Source of the DNA: Heligmosomoides polygyrus polygyrus
Lineage: Eukaryota > Nematoda > Chromadorea > Rhabditida > Heligmosomidae
Reading direction: 5' to 3'
DNA: 64,000 nucleotides
Assembly: GCA_947396885.1 (NCBI GenBank)
Contig: OX377204.1
Span: forward strand, 27,411,706 to 27,475,705
Within the stretch, counting starts at the first letter, position 1; the number at the start of each line of letters is the position of its first letter. The notes below the pieces were generated by a model. It ran no database searches. It had not been told where the DNA came from and worked only from the letters and a program-made list of their open reading frames with translations. This document shows, piece after piece, positions 37,101 to 48,400 of this stretch. Both the position numbers and the translations under genes were made by a program.

Positions 37101-37539
37101 ATCCCTCCGGGTTGTTTGGAAGGATAAAGCGCTGACTTGCTCATCGGCTGGTAACCGCAAGTCATTGGCCAAATACGCATTCAAATCGCTTCAACGACAT
37201 CCCGTAGAAGCGGAATGTGGCGCATCCTAAATGGGGTTGAGGAGCGCCGTCCTTTATCCTTATCCTCACTATTGACGAAGTTATGATAATTAGAAATTAG
37301 TGTTCGAAAATGGGGGGAAGCATTCGGCCCGATGTGATAAATATCTGGTCTTTCTCAAGACATTTTCTTGGTTTAGGTACAAGAGAATGCAATACGAGGA
37401 GAGTGTGATGGAACAGCAGCAAAACGGTTCCGACCTGTCCCGAGCCTACGAGATGACGCCGGAACGCGACAAAGCGTACACGATTAAGCTGAACGGAAAG
37501 CCGGCAGACGAGATCGAGAGAGGCTTCCAGACGCATTGA
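19200..37539 (+). CDS. FLVCR/SLC49-family MFS transporter, 13 exons, 510 aa
   Basis: Exons: 19200-19343, 19959-20057, 20507-20572, 23095-23200, 25803-25916, 26177-26274, 27724-27872, 27931-28044, 29264-29405, 29570-29739, 29843-29943, 34866-34932, 37377-37539. Every junction is GT..AG with matching phase and the total is 1,533 nt. The protein is a 12-helix major facilitator. Hydrophobic segments start near residues 31, 80, 104, 136, 170, 208, 262, 300, 322, 356, 393 and 437. There is a loop motif GGMYITDNYG, a central cytosolic loop (229-255) and a hydrophilic tail (456-510). Family-typical stretches are AQAFFLVLPSKIAEAWFPEH and FPIGIEMGVETTFP..EATSSGLL. Vertebrate FLVCR1/2 are plasma-membrane or mitochondrial carriers linked to choline and heme; the nematode substrate is not shown. 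I believe C. elegans C09D4.1 belongs to this group. The introns are filled with transposons, yet the frame is intact. Confidence 0.92.
19466..19655. repeat. Imperfect inverted repeat in transporter intron 1
   Basis: GGTACATGTCGC near 19470 and its reverse complement (GCGACATGTACC, about 19636-19647) bound two loosely matching arms meeting near 19557. It is probably a decayed MITE. Confidence 0.4.
21851..22734 (+). mobile_element. Internally deleted mariner (intron 3 of the transporter gene)
   Basis: 884 bp. Terminal inverted repeats CCAGGCTGTCCA(G/A)TAA..CTTGTCCGAAAATT are well kept; TA follows the right end (22735-22736). The transposase starts at 22018 (MNQGRIRTFVYYEWLLG) and reads through the helix-turn-helix region (RTVWRWFNRFESGD) to about 22200. 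It then jumps by an internal deletion to KIMLCCWWDAKG near 22205. HDNARTHVA and SPDLAPSDYH keep the D34D spacing, with one TAG between them (22411-22413). The first catalytic Asp segment is lost, so the element is non-autonomous. Confidence 0.88.
23201..25254. other. Transporter intron 4, repeat debris
   Basis: No exon found. At 23815-23860 the sequence CTTGAAAAAGGC..CGAAACGTCGG resembles the conserved 3' motif of Penelope-like retroelements; a similar motif is at 20735-20770. Positions 24597-24640 are similar to 39097-39140. Confidence 0.35.
25255..25543 (+). mobile_element. tRNA-derived SINE, older copy (intron 4)
   Basis: Full-length but diverged copy of the SINE at 7617-7907. It keeps CAGTCGGAGGAGG, GGGTTCAGAT (B-box region), CATTGTATAAGC, GTGAAAGTAGAATTCGTGGC and the CTTTATCTTTTATC tail. 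Confidence 0.75.
26860..27700 (+). pseudogene. Heavily decayed mariner transposase (intron 6)
   Basis: Fragments in changing frames: SFKNGDFELSDKPE (about 26900), an ILSVCWSCKTIIRCEVHP block (about 27280) matching the family motif before the second Asp, and NHLFRLLPNNLQDKTFSD (about 27535). Many stops. It ends about 25 bp before exon 7 of the transporter. Confidence 0.65.
28146..28337. mobile_element. MITE, GGGCCGGATTCATC family
   Basis: Ends AGGGCCGGATTCATC and GATGAATCCGGCTCCTG form a terminal inverted repeat; about 192 bp. It is related to the elements at 7157-7233 and 57072-57248. Confidence 0.5.
28840..28965. repeat. 42-bp GAAGACGTG tandem repeat
   Basis: Three imperfect 42-bp units, each beginning GAAGAC(G/A)TG or GTT and carrying GACGTC-like cores. 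A related 41-bp array is at 38775-38860. Confidence 0.5.
29944..32404. other. Transporter intron 11, first half
   Basis: No exon seen. A (TTTA)n tract at 30052-30071 and another at 32110-32126 resemble the 3' tails of CR1-like LINEs read on the minus strand, but no reverse transcriptase could be read beside them. Confidence 0.4.
32405..32890 (-). pseudogene. RTE LINE fragment (intron 11)
   Basis: The minus frame ends with PSQWKTGKTVLLYKNGHVHD followed by NIRPICLLSVVCRLF, the same RT segment as at 40-140 of the RTE at the window start. Upstream it contains linker sequence (EETYITRFRKDQ). It breaks off after the first RT block. Confidence 0.8.
33040..33966 (+). mobile_element. Tc1-like foldback element with transposase end in both arms
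   Basis: The ends CAGGGTGCGTAAAAAGTA match in inverted orientation, and the inverted match continues for about 235 bp (33040-33275 against 33732-33966). A Tc1-type transposase C-terminus reads on plus from about 33550 to 33785 (EYCRAHLKDFISG, then YRPDLNSLYYFIWEVLENKA), so its last third lies in the right arm and is repeated backwards in the left arm. The N-terminal half is gone. It sits in intron 11 of the transporter. TA follows the right end. Confidence 0.8.
33967..34865. other. Transporter intron 11, end
   Basis: Unassigned AT-rich DNA. GTAAATCGTAAACCGTAA (about 34673) is also present at about 32934, left of the Tc1-like element, as a direct repeat. Confidence 0.4.
35508..35782. mobile_element. 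PIF/Harbinger-like MITE, GC-rich (intron 12)
   Basis: 275 bp, flanked by TAA on both sides (35505-35507, 35783-35785), the 3-bp target duplication typical of PIF/Harbinger. The terminal repeats are AGCCCTC(A/C)GCACACTTTTGCGGCA on the left and its inverse on the right. The interior is unusually GC-rich with CCGCG motifs. No transposase. Confidence 0.75.
35783..36998. other. Transporter intron 12 remainder
   Basis: No exon. Two poly-C runs flank a short spacer (about 36670-36710). Nothing else recognised. Confidence 0.4.
36999..37265 (+). mobile_element. tRNA-derived SINE copy (intron 12)
   Basis: Near full-length SINE ending CGCCGTCCTTTATCCTTATCCT, 112 bp upstream of the last coding exon. 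The A box is degraded (TACAGCAGTCAGC). The flanks TACTAGGGACGA and ACTATTGACGA may be an eroded target duplication. Confidence 0.85.
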
Positions 37540-38170
37540 CTTTTGGCGACCTCAACATTCTGAGAGCATAATCGGTGTTACCGTCTGGGTATTCCCAGCG
37601 AACCTTATTCGAATTGGTTTCAACCTTAATCACTCTTTCTCACGAAGCCTTGCCATTTTTTCACCAAATCTTTAATTCTTTGAAATTGACGTCAACTTTG
37701 TGTACATGCTTCTCCGCGATCCTTAAACACATTAACATATCACAGGCAGCTGACCTCCTGTGAGCTTCTTCCACTCTACGCACTATGAGCGACATGTTCG
37801 TCCAGACTCACTTTTCAGAGGTGTTCCTACGATTAGTACAACCCGAACACCACTATAATAGAGCCTGTCTTGCGTGAATAGCCGCCATGCATATGTCGAA
37901 TTGTTTGGCCTCTACTCATGTTTGATAGTGAAGCCATAAACTTGATAGGAAATTTTGTTGCATTGTTTTTGAGAATTTGTATATCAAGTAATAAGCTTTA
38001 CATCATTAAGTGTGCTTTTAACTTTGACATAGAGACTGATAATGTTTGGTGAACATTATGCAGTTGACTGGACAACGTGGTACTAATTCGATGATCTTTG
38101 GCTATCATTTTGTTTATGGTTTTTTAAAGGCATTTTTAGAGAATTGTTAGATTGTCATTTGCATGTCGTG

Positions 38171-38176
38171 AATAAA
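38171..38176 (+). terminator. Candidate poly(A) signal of the transporter gene
   Basis: AATAAA about 630 bp after the stop codon. It is the first exact match I noticed downstream; usage is not shown. Confidence 0.35.
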
Positions 38177-38774
38177 TGTTTTACCTTCCTTATTGTACTG
38201 TAGTGTACCTTAGTGTACGTACTCCATTGTAAAATTCTGTTTACCTGTATTGGCCAAAACTTGATTAGGTTACCTGCTTCCTCGTTATTAAATGTAGAAT
38301 GGATGAATAAGGCAGCACTCAATTTATCTGACCGATAAAATATCGTTTAGTCTTGAATTTTCTGCAGAAATAGCATGATTCTCTTGCATTCCCTTGAACA
38401 AACATAGGTTAGTCATTTCTTCGGTTGAACTTAATTTGAACAGCATGCATCATATCATACTCTATAATAACACGCTAGGCGATGAGTCATACCATCGATC
38501 GGCGCCGCCGCAGAAATTATAAAATAGGGGGAAAATTCGGGGAAAAAATAGGAAGGAAAATGGAGGAAAATAACGACATGAAAATAGAGAAAAATACCCA
38601 GACATCTTCTCCCCGCCTGAAAACTTCCCTGGGGCAATTGAGGTCGTTCAACACGAATATGACGTTTGTTTTTGAAGTATCGATCGCCATCAATCGATAT
38701 TGATCAAATTACGAATCGCGAAAATAGCGGAAAATACCCAGACGTCTTCTACGTGCCAGGGGATGATTCGGAAG

Positions 38775-38860
38775 ACGTGCTGAATACGTCGCATGACGTG
38801 CCTGTGACTCAGAAGACGTGCCAAAGGCGTCGCTCAACGTGTTTGAGGATCAGGGTGCGT
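38775..38860. repeat. 41-bp GAAGACGTGC tandem repeat
   Basis: Two 41-bp units starting GAAGACGTGC, with GCGTCGC or ACGTCGC in the middle. The flanking GGAAAATACCCAGACGTCTTC (38729-38749) also occurs near 38588 as CAGACATCTTC and inverted near 50655. Confidence 0.5.
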
Positions 38861-41739
38861 GGGTATTCAGAGGGTGTACCGAAGACGTCCGCTACGGGTG
38901 GATCATTGAGGAGGTCAGTAATAGTAATGGGGGATCGTTTCACTAAGGGAGGACCAGTACTGAGGAAACTATAGATCGCCCTATCATACTATACATTGTA
39001 CGTACTGCGAGTCTTTGGTACTCCTAGGTAAGAAAAAAAGCTGTACAAGTAGAGAAGCTAGCTCGATGTGATTGTCCTTAGCTTAGTGATACTGCAACAT
39101 CGCGCGAAGCGCGCAAGTGCGAGGCACGCCGATAGGCGTGAAGGAGCACTTTTTCTCATAGTGTGTCTCGCATTCGTTATTAAATGCTATCAGCGTTAAT
39201 CATCATGTCAGATGACATTTTCTACAAGCGCATATTAACCTCATGCTCCTGCTTTATTCGCGTTTTCCCACTGTTATCGTCAGAAATAAATCGTCTATTC
39301 TGCGAGCTGTACAAGATGACGACCACTCAACCGAAGCTGTGATCTTCATTTCAGTCCTACCACTTCGCCAGCGATCGTCAGAATTCGCTCGCCTACAACT
39401 CAACTTGCCGTCCAACAACGCTCCAACACAACTCCAAGCACAACTGCACATTCACCTTTTAAGGGGAGTAGAAACAAACAATAGCGTGTAGAATGTATAC
39501 ATTTATAGAGGATTGGAAACGATTTAAGAATATAATTTATTTATTAAGTTGACTATCACGTAAATGTAACAACGAACAACTGCTATCGCTGTTTCTAAGC
39601 TACTCGAAAAGCCGGAACCTGAAAAAGGTTGATGCTCCTGTGTTTCTATGACACCTGAAATTTGCTTGCTCTTCTACGAACATTGCAAATGGACCTGTGA
39701 TCGGTATTGACCTAAGAAAATAAAAACAAACTAAGCATGGCCGCTACCATTTTGAAATGGGACAGGCTAAAGTCTTTTGCCCAATACAAGACTTAAAGCT
39801 TACACCCTTCCTATGAAAAGGTATGTTATGTTTGCCAGTACATGGTCTGATGTGAGTACTAAGTGATATACATATGTACCGGAGACTCTGGAAGTCTATT
39901 TGGCCTACGGCAACGAGTAAGGAATAATGGAGGGCAGAGAAATCAGTGACATGAATGAAGACGAGAAAATGAGGTTTGACTCTCTTCGAGGGAATTTTCA
40001 GAAGCAAGCCATCACTGCACTCTAGAATTTTGGTCGGCCTACGAACAAAACTGGTGAATCCAATAATAGTCATGCGCAAACATCGCCACCTGCCCAGTCA
40101 TCTCCAAACAGGTGCGGCTAAAGTTTGTGAGTTTGAAACATTATTCACAGGACGGAAAGCATCCCACCTTATGGTTGTGTTATACAAATCTATTTATTGT
40201 CCATGACCGAATATCTAACGATTCTTGAACACGACGAGATGCTACGTTTCTTGATCTAGTTTCATGAACCGCAAAAATTTAGTAGTGTTACACGACCTTG
40301 TGAAGCTGTTGAGTCAAGATTGTAAGGAAAGCTTTACTTGATCTGGGTTTCAGCGTAAGGGCCTGGAAAAGGCAGAGTTAGAAATTGCTCATCTAAGGGT
40401 CATTTCAAGTTGCTGCGGATGCGAAAGTGAGAGAATGGGAAAAGGATAGTAGGGCACCCAGACCTTATGCAAACATCAGAGAGTTAGTGAAGAAGATGTT
40501 AGTTAACGAGGATTTCTTTGGCGTCGACCCATTCGGCGACTGGCCTCTCCTGGGTGAAGGCCGCAAAGGTCGTCAAACTACGCCCGTCCTGGAAGCATCT
40601 CCTCCTTCCTACTCATTTCGAGGCTCTCGAGCGCAATTCACACTCCTCACCAGCCCAGCCGCTGCACCACTAGGACTCTGCAGCCTGTACTTCCCCTAAG
40701 GAGTACCTTCGTGTTTAGACTGCCTCACTGTCCAGTGGAAGGTTTCAATTGCTCTTTCAGTGACCAGTAGAGAGAGAGACTGAGAGAACAGGATTTGTTA
40801 AAATTTTACATGTTGTTTCTAAAAGTGATTACTCTTAGTTAGTTATAGCCTTCATGGTGTTTTCGTAACTTACGAGGAATATGCCCTAAAGTGATCGTGG
40901 AGATGCTCAAAGCAACTACATGTGATTGCAGGTCGTTGTCTGGGAGGTATCGTAGTGATTTCCAAATTTTCTGCAAACTTCTGGGTAGGCCAAAATAGCA
41001 AAAAGCAGTTGCGCTTCAGTGATGATGCAATACTGATGCCTGGAATACCCTCGTCGTGCTAAAAAAAATCCTGCAATTAGTCCTCGTCAGAGTGCGGATC
41101 CGACAACAAAGGCGTCCGGCTTAAGACTTCGAGGATTTTTTCTAGGCGACCTTCAGACAATATCCCGTCGCCATGCGACGGGATATAGACGACTGCGACC
41201 TCGAGAAGGGACAAGAACAATCGAAGCACGAGTCAGAGTCCCACCTCTCATCTTCCTGGCCACTTTATAACGGATATGGGCTTAGATCTAATAGTGTTTT
41301 GAATACCATTGCTGACTATTCATAACACTTTGTCACATTCTCCCACTACAACTCTGTAAGCCCGAGCTTGAACTTCCTCCGGCTGAAATGATCCTTGGAC
41401 TAGTAATTTCTTAAACTCCATCTGCCTTTTTCAGGCTCTGAAGGAGGCACTTACACCAAAGCACAAGCAGAATAAAGCTTTAATAACAATGTTGATTCAA
41501 CAACCCTACAGGTGCTTGCAGCACTGTCAGACCACATGCGATGATTCAACCGTAGTCGTACATAGAACATCCTACGCCTCACTTTCTTGTTAGGACTCTA
41601 ACCACATCACAAATCCCTGGAACTTACCTTCAGCTCTACTCTCTGCTTAGCCACGGGTCGATCTGAAACATATCAAAAGATCTCGCAAAGTCTACCTTGA
41701 AGTGCAATTGAGTTTGAAAGCCGTTGAAGGATCTTCTTA

Positions 41740-42220
41740 TAAGGGAAGGGTCTGAAGCGGAGGTCTGAACGGGGGAGAGCAAGTCACATAGGAAGAATTC
41801 CCTCCCACCCTTCAATTAGTATAAAAATGTGTTTCTTTTTTTGCCATGTCGTAAAACCCAAGGAGTAGGGGGTCCTTGATCTTACAATGGAATCGCCGCC
41901 TCACGAGTTCGGGAATCTTTTACGCCCGTGATGCCTCTGCCGGCAAACAGTTCGGAGCGCAGCGGAGAGTGACGTTGCTTCATGCGTGGAGGTGGTCGAG
42001 GGTTCGATTCTTGTGCGACAGGCTACGAAGTCTTTGACTTTGAGCCCGCTGGTCTTTCGTTCGGCCAGCTTCATTTCTTCCTTCAAAGGCTCCTTATAGA
42101 GGATCTGTGATCTCTCGACATGGCGAAAAATAAACACATTTTTATACTAATTGAGTGGTGGGATTCTTCCTCTCTGACTCGCTCTTCCCGCTCAGACATT
42201 CGCCTCAGCCCCTTCCCTTG
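41740..42220. mobile_element. Foldback element with tRNA-like loop
   Basis: Arms 41740-41851 and 42116-42220 are inverted copies, sharing AAGGGAAGGG, CAATTAGTATAAAAATGTG and GCCATGTCG. The 264-bp loop contains a pol III-like pair: GGAGCGCAGCGG (about 41954) and GGGTTCGATTC (about 42000). It may be a MITE carrying a second kind of tRNA-derived head. It lies about 210 bp beyond the stop codon of the SPE-42-like gene. Confidence 0.65.
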
Positions 42221-42429
42221 TTACGAACCATAGCGTCTACATAGCTGTATCTGCTGAGGTTCGAGAAATTTGACTTTGCATCGACTTTGGCTACTAGTTG
42301 CTTTTTGATCACCACAGATTCTAGGACCTAATAGCGTCCATGTTACCAAGAACCTGTCACTTGCAATCTTGCCGCTTTGATAAATAGGTCACTAACAGTA
42401 AATTCTTGGTAGGCTCGAGTGAGATTGCG

Positions 42430-45400
42430 TTAGACACTACTGACTGACACGAGAGACGTACCGTCTACTTCATCTTCGTCATCTTCGGATTCTTCATCGT
42501 CTGTGAGTTCCTCATAGTAGAGCTCGACTCGGTCGACTGTTTGCATGTCGTGGTGGCAGTCCTTGCAGTATCTTCGCATCGAAAAGCACTGGATGCAGTA
42601 GAAGACACCGCAAGAGGCACACAGACGGGTATTCCTGAAAAGAAACAATTCTGCAGTATATGATCGCACCCACTTTTGGAATGCGCCTTCCGTCCATATA
42701 TACAAGAGCCTGAGCAGGTTTGATATCAACACGAGTTTTTGTTGTGATGCTCATACATACGCAAATCCATATCCTTCTAGCTTCAGCCTGGAAAACACTC
42801 GCAGCCAGAGTCATAACCAGCAAGGTCACGACTCTGGCTGCGAGTGTTTTCCGGGCTGAAACTCAGCGCATGCATCAGGCGAGTAAGGTGAAGACAGAAG
42901 GGGTCGTCAAGTGTCAGCGCAGAGGTGTACAGGGTGGCCCATAAGTCCTGTAACAAAAAACATAGGCGTATAAAAAGGCTAGGAATGCACCAAATTTGAA
43001 CTACTGTTAAACCTTGTTTGCACATTGTTTGTAGATTATGGTGGAGCGGTATTATTCATAAGGGACCACTCCTGGATTGATAAGAACCTTCAGATCGTGT
43101 GGGTTGCTTTGCAGTTCACGTCGCAGCCCCTCTTACGGAGTTTTACTTCTTATTCGTTCCAATGAAGATATTGAACAATAGTTTTTCCAGACTTTATAGA
43201 GCAAGACATTTTCTTTAAGGTGGTTAATAAGCAAAGATTGAAAATCTAAAGAATTAGGAATTTCACAGCTAGTCTTTCGCAGGTGCAATATTTTGCAGAT
43301 GGACTGAGAACCGCTACCACGTCCTTTTCTTTTGCTGTTACAGGAATCGCTTTACCAGAATGTGCATTTTGCCCTTAAACAGCGCGACTGAGTCTCTAGT
43401 ATATGGTGTTAGGTTTTTGTTCCTATCAAACGAATACTTTTATTGATTTTCACTATTTTTACACAAAAACCTAGGGTGTGAGAGGACACATTTTGGAAAA
43501 TCGTGTATGACAAAAACCTGCCATGCGTGACCACTGTGTTTATATCATCAGGTTCCCGCAAAGGTAGTATTAAACACACTATTATTTTGACCTTTCTGGG
43601 ATCGCTCAACTTTGAGAAATTTTTCATCAAATGAGGCAGAGGCTGAATAACATTACGAACGACGCCCTCCAACTGCGCTTACAAATTTTTCCTTCTACTC
43701 TCTTCTCCTCATAGCTGAGTCTTCATCTCACTTACGGACTTGTAGAGCTTTCCTTGTAGTTTTCTAAAAACAACATATTGCTTAGTAATAGATTACGCAC
43801 ACGGCTGAATATTGAATTTGTTCCAGCTGGTTGCTGCATCCTATATGATCAGAAAATTAATAGCGTTCTTCTACTGTAGTTCAGATCCGTTCATCTTATG
43901 TTCACTCTTGAGAAGCCTTTGCACTGCCCTACACAATACCATCATACTGCACGTTCAACAACCAATCTTCAAATTTAGTCACATCGGAACGGAAGGGCCC
44001 CACCACGGGCCAGAGAAGAATTTTCGGTAGTTTTACGTGAGAGCGCATTACTTTGTAATAAGAGCAGCTACAACCATGATACTTTCCAGAAGTATAACAC
44101 TAAGTATATGCTACATAACTGTTAGTATGCCGTTTTTTTGCAATTAGAGAAAGACAACCAATAAGGTCTCCTAATTTTGTTGCAGGACTTATGGGCCACC
44201 CTGTAGTGTTGCATGCATGGATAACATCCACATTGTCGAGAATCATACAAAAATTTTAACACGTTCACAAGCCGATAATGAAACTTATGGTGGTCAGAGA
44301 GGAGCTCATTACACCAAAACATCTCTTAATCCAGGTTTGTGCATACTCAGACAACATTCAGCAAATGAAGGGGGTTTCGATAAAGACAACTCAAAAGCAC
44401 ATACGACTGATCTGCGACTCGGAGATCGGGGGCATTGCAAATGCTGCAGTTTACTCGGATGAATCCTCTTGACTGCATGCCTCGGCGAACGATTCCTTCT
44501 CGTCCGGCAAGTTGGTCATCTGCTAGCTCCTTCTAAAGACTGTTGTGTACCATTATCGCATTGAGTTGTACAGTTTTTAAACCAAATTAGATTGGAGACC
44601 ATTCTAAACACGTCAGACGCTTTTGAAATCAAAGCAACATCGTAGAATTAAAACGAGTGTCTTTCTTATTAAAGTAAAAAGCTGTGTTAAACTAAGAGAT
44701 CGTGCCATGCACTCGACTTGATCATAGCGATTTTCATTCAATTGATAGTGTAAATGCTAATTACCTGTAACCGGTGTGTGCGAATATGTGTGTTTTTCAC
44801 AGCTGTCGTTGCTGTACCAATTACATCTATGTTACTCCACGTAAACAGAAATTTTGCTATCAGCAGAGTAAAAATCGCGACCATCTAAACGAGTGTATGG
44901 CGCGATCTCTCCCTGTAATTCACTAAACGATTGCTGCTTTAAAACTAAGTGTAATTCATTATTTTTTCCTTAAAAATACATTTTTTATAAATTTTCAAAG
45001 TGTGCTCTCCCATTAGGACAGGTGAATTTTATGACTGTAAAGGTAGAGATAAGGGTTACCTGAATTTTCCGTGAAGAAAGAACAATTCTAACCTAGTAGG
45101 AGGGATTCTAGTTAATATAGAGGACGGTGATTTTAGTCTGGAAGATGTTCCTATGATTTCAGAACTCTGAAACTAGCTGAAAGCCTGATTGGAAAAGTGT
45201 TCAATTTGATGTGAAAATTGTCCAATTTGATTTAAAATCATCCAGTTTCATGAAAAAATTATGTATGAACAGTGATCTGGTAGTTTCGCGCAGCAGAACG
45301 CAAATTAAAACCGGACCTTCTGCTCGTCCATCATCGCACCGAGCACATTCTTTCTGTCCTGCAGAATGCGGTTGTACAGCATTAAAGCTCTGGGCCTAAT

Positions 45401-48400
45401 TCGATCCGGAAAGAAGTGGTCGGCTAACGCAAGCGTTTGCCGTGACATCCACACCTGAATAATGGGGAACCGCATAATGATTATAGCAGAACAATTACAG
45501 AGGTCTGCACAAGAAGTACAGGAATCAGAGCGAGTAAAGAGTAGCTATAAACCCAGTCTTTGCTCGCTCTGATAAAGCTGGCTCACTACCAGATTTCCAC
45601 AGTGAAACTAGTTTAGTGAAATAAAACGCGAAATTGTGGAAGGTACCTGGAACCGACAAAGGAACATCGCTGCAACGAACATTAAAACAATCGTCCACCT
45701 CGTATCATAGTTTGGAGGTGTCGGCTCAGTGAAGCAATTCCTCCACCTGAAAGCAACAGGTTGGCAGTCAGGAAAGCCATAGACCACGCAAACGCACTGA
45801 CGTATGCACATGGAAACCCCTGCTGTTTGTAATTTTCATTAATATTGCTGCAAAGAGGCTTTTCAGCACTTTTTAAAGCGCTAAACAAACGATATGACGC
45901 TTCTTGTCCTCCGCGAGCGAGCAGGCTCCATTGGAGCACTTGGTACTCGACAGGGACGAATGGAGACGCTGCTGGCGGCCAACCAACTAGATTATCAACG
46001 GAACTACAGCGATACAAGTGAATGCTATAAAGGTTACGGCGTGTCTAGGGTAACCGGGGAGTCTTGTTGTGCGAGTCCTCGGCCTCTCGACCGACTTAGA
46101 ATTCCATAACTAATTCATTGGTCAATTTTTTGAACGCAAACGATAGTATGCTCGCCCTCCAAAAGTTACGAGTCACTTCGATATCATCTAGTAGTGGAAC
46201 GTTACTTAATCCAGAAGGTGAATCGGTATATGAAATTAGTCGTCCTTATAGAATTTAAAATAAGGAACTTCTTGGTATTACAGTGTGAGCCGTATTTTAG
46301 AAAGAAATAAAATTGGAATTTTTGATGTGGCGATATATAGAGCACGGTGAAGTAGAGAGTCCCAAATGTCAACAACAAGAGCGGTCAAAGAATTTTGACC
46401 AAGAACAGCAATGAAATTGAAAATTTGAAAAAGGCCACAGAGGGCGGATAAACACGGTTGGTCTCAATGTACTCGGCTGGCACTGTCTGCACGGATGATG
46501 CTGCACACCTTCTAATGTAGGATGAAAAGAACAGTGGTTAGATGTGGTAATGATAATAGAGGATAAAGGAAAGCGTTACTTAATCCCTTTTGGGATTCTC
46601 AATTGCATTCCACTTCTAGGGGAATCGTGGAGGAGATTCGAATGCGTATTTGCCATGACATTTCCAGACAATCCTGGTTCACTGACCATTTACGGATGAA
46701 AGGCATGGATGGCCTGGGCGGGAAACCAACGCCCTGTACTTTTTGAACATTCTCCGTCACCGAGAAGGTATCACCTTATGTGGTTGACTAATTGCAAGGT
46801 ATTCGGGACAATGCAAAACTATGAGAGCCTGCCAAGAAAGGAAAGAAAAGCTGTGGAAGCAATATTGAAGTAGGTTAGAGCGCTGACAACACTAGTCAGA
46901 AAATCCTCTCAGCTTCCCATGGAAATTCGAAAAAAGACCAAAGCCATGTGAAAGAGCTTGAAACGCTGATTACAACGGTGGATACCAAGTTTGTCAAATG
47001 GATCTCCTAAGCGAGTGGTGGCCGATGAAATTTCGGTTGTTCACTGCATGCATGGCAAAGCGGAAGGCTATCAGGTGGGTGAGGCTATAGCAGAGGATTC
47101 TCTCACAGTAATGGGTTAATCGGAAAGAAGAAGAGTAAGAAGGAGAGGAAAAGGAAAGGATAAACCGAACAGCATGTAGCCCGTAAAAATGTACAATATG
47201 TACAGGACTTTGTAAAGTAATTCACTGCAATTTGAGCCTGGATAAATGAGTGAGGATATTTATTTTAAGAGTAGGTACGTGCACCGCAACGACGTAGGGA
47301 AGGCCGTAACATGCCCTACAACTCGACTCAGGGTTCCTCTCCTGTCTAGGCCTAGCAACTCTTCTACATCTCAGGCCGCTGAATGGCTACCAAACCTGTC
47401 TAGGAAATGTAAATTGAGTACTTGTTAATCGGCTTAAAATGCGCAGAAGCGAAGGCAGAATATGCTTCCAAGTTCTCATCACAAACTTTGTTAAGCTAAT
47501 GAGATGTCAGATGCCTAACGGGGTTGACAAATGTTCCAGCTCGTATCCCCCTCTTCATTATTATTATTGTAAGATACTAGACAAATGCCTGCAGGTGCAA
47601 CCATATTCACATTGGCCGCAAAATCTTCTTAGTTAGGACACCACTAAAATTTGACAACTTCGCCCGTGTTTCTGTAATGAGTCAGGCTTCTATTAGGAGT
47701 GAATTTTTTAGATTTCACATTTTGCTTGTGCAAGAAACTGCTAGCGGGAGAAAAATGCTAGCAGTTGTAGGCTCTCTACCAGCCGCTCCAGGCTCAAGCA
47801 AATGTGTTAAGTCAGCGTTTTATTTTTTCTAGACTAGTCTGGTACTAGTTCACCGACCCAGAAGGCACGGAATGCTGGGTTGGCCTGGACGAAAAATCCG
47901 AGCCAGAAGCCTGGTATCAAGTGCACGTGTTAGCCGGCACCTCCTCCGACTGCACTACACGCGCCCCTCTACACTACATACGTTGCTGAACATGTAAACC
48001 CATCAAGCTTTCCCAGACAAGACCGCACCTCCATACTGTTATGCTCGTTACATACAGTATTCCTTATGCAGTGCTGTCGAACGCAAACTGTGTGCAAGAG
48101 CCTCGAAATTCTGAACATCAGTAGACCATTTCGCGTGATTCTAGACTGCAGAATCCCTACCTGTCATCCCGCTCGCGAATATCTGATGTTAAAGGCGAGA
48201 AAACGTCTTGAATGCTCCTCATCATCTTAGCACTTTCTCCGTCCCCGGACACCTTCAAAGCATATTCTCTCATCGTGGAACTCCATAACACATATCCTGG
48301 TGCTTTAAATCAGCAAGAACTCGTGGCTAACGGGGATGTTACTTGTGATTCAAATCGAAAAGACCGTACATACATTAGCCACGTAGTTTGGAAAATAAAA

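Larger units (their letters stand above)
37540..41739. other. Intergenic region between the convergent genes
   Basis: Apart from the tandem repeat at 38775-38860 and a 12-bp-stem hairpin at 41160-41186, I see no gene or complete element. Short open frames (39243-39491, 39744-40079, 40427-40699) show no domain, splice context or family motif. Confidence 0.4.

Noticed and set aside
37300..37376. In-frame extension upstream of the last transporter exon
   Set aside because: A TTTAG acceptor at 37372-37376 with matching phase shows that this part is intron.
41160..41186. 12-bp perfect hairpin ATATCCCGTCGC-CAT-GCGACGGGATAT
   Set aside because: It looks like a bacterial terminator, but there is no gene or T-run beside it in this eukaryotic region; a short palindrome is expected by chance or as repeat debris.
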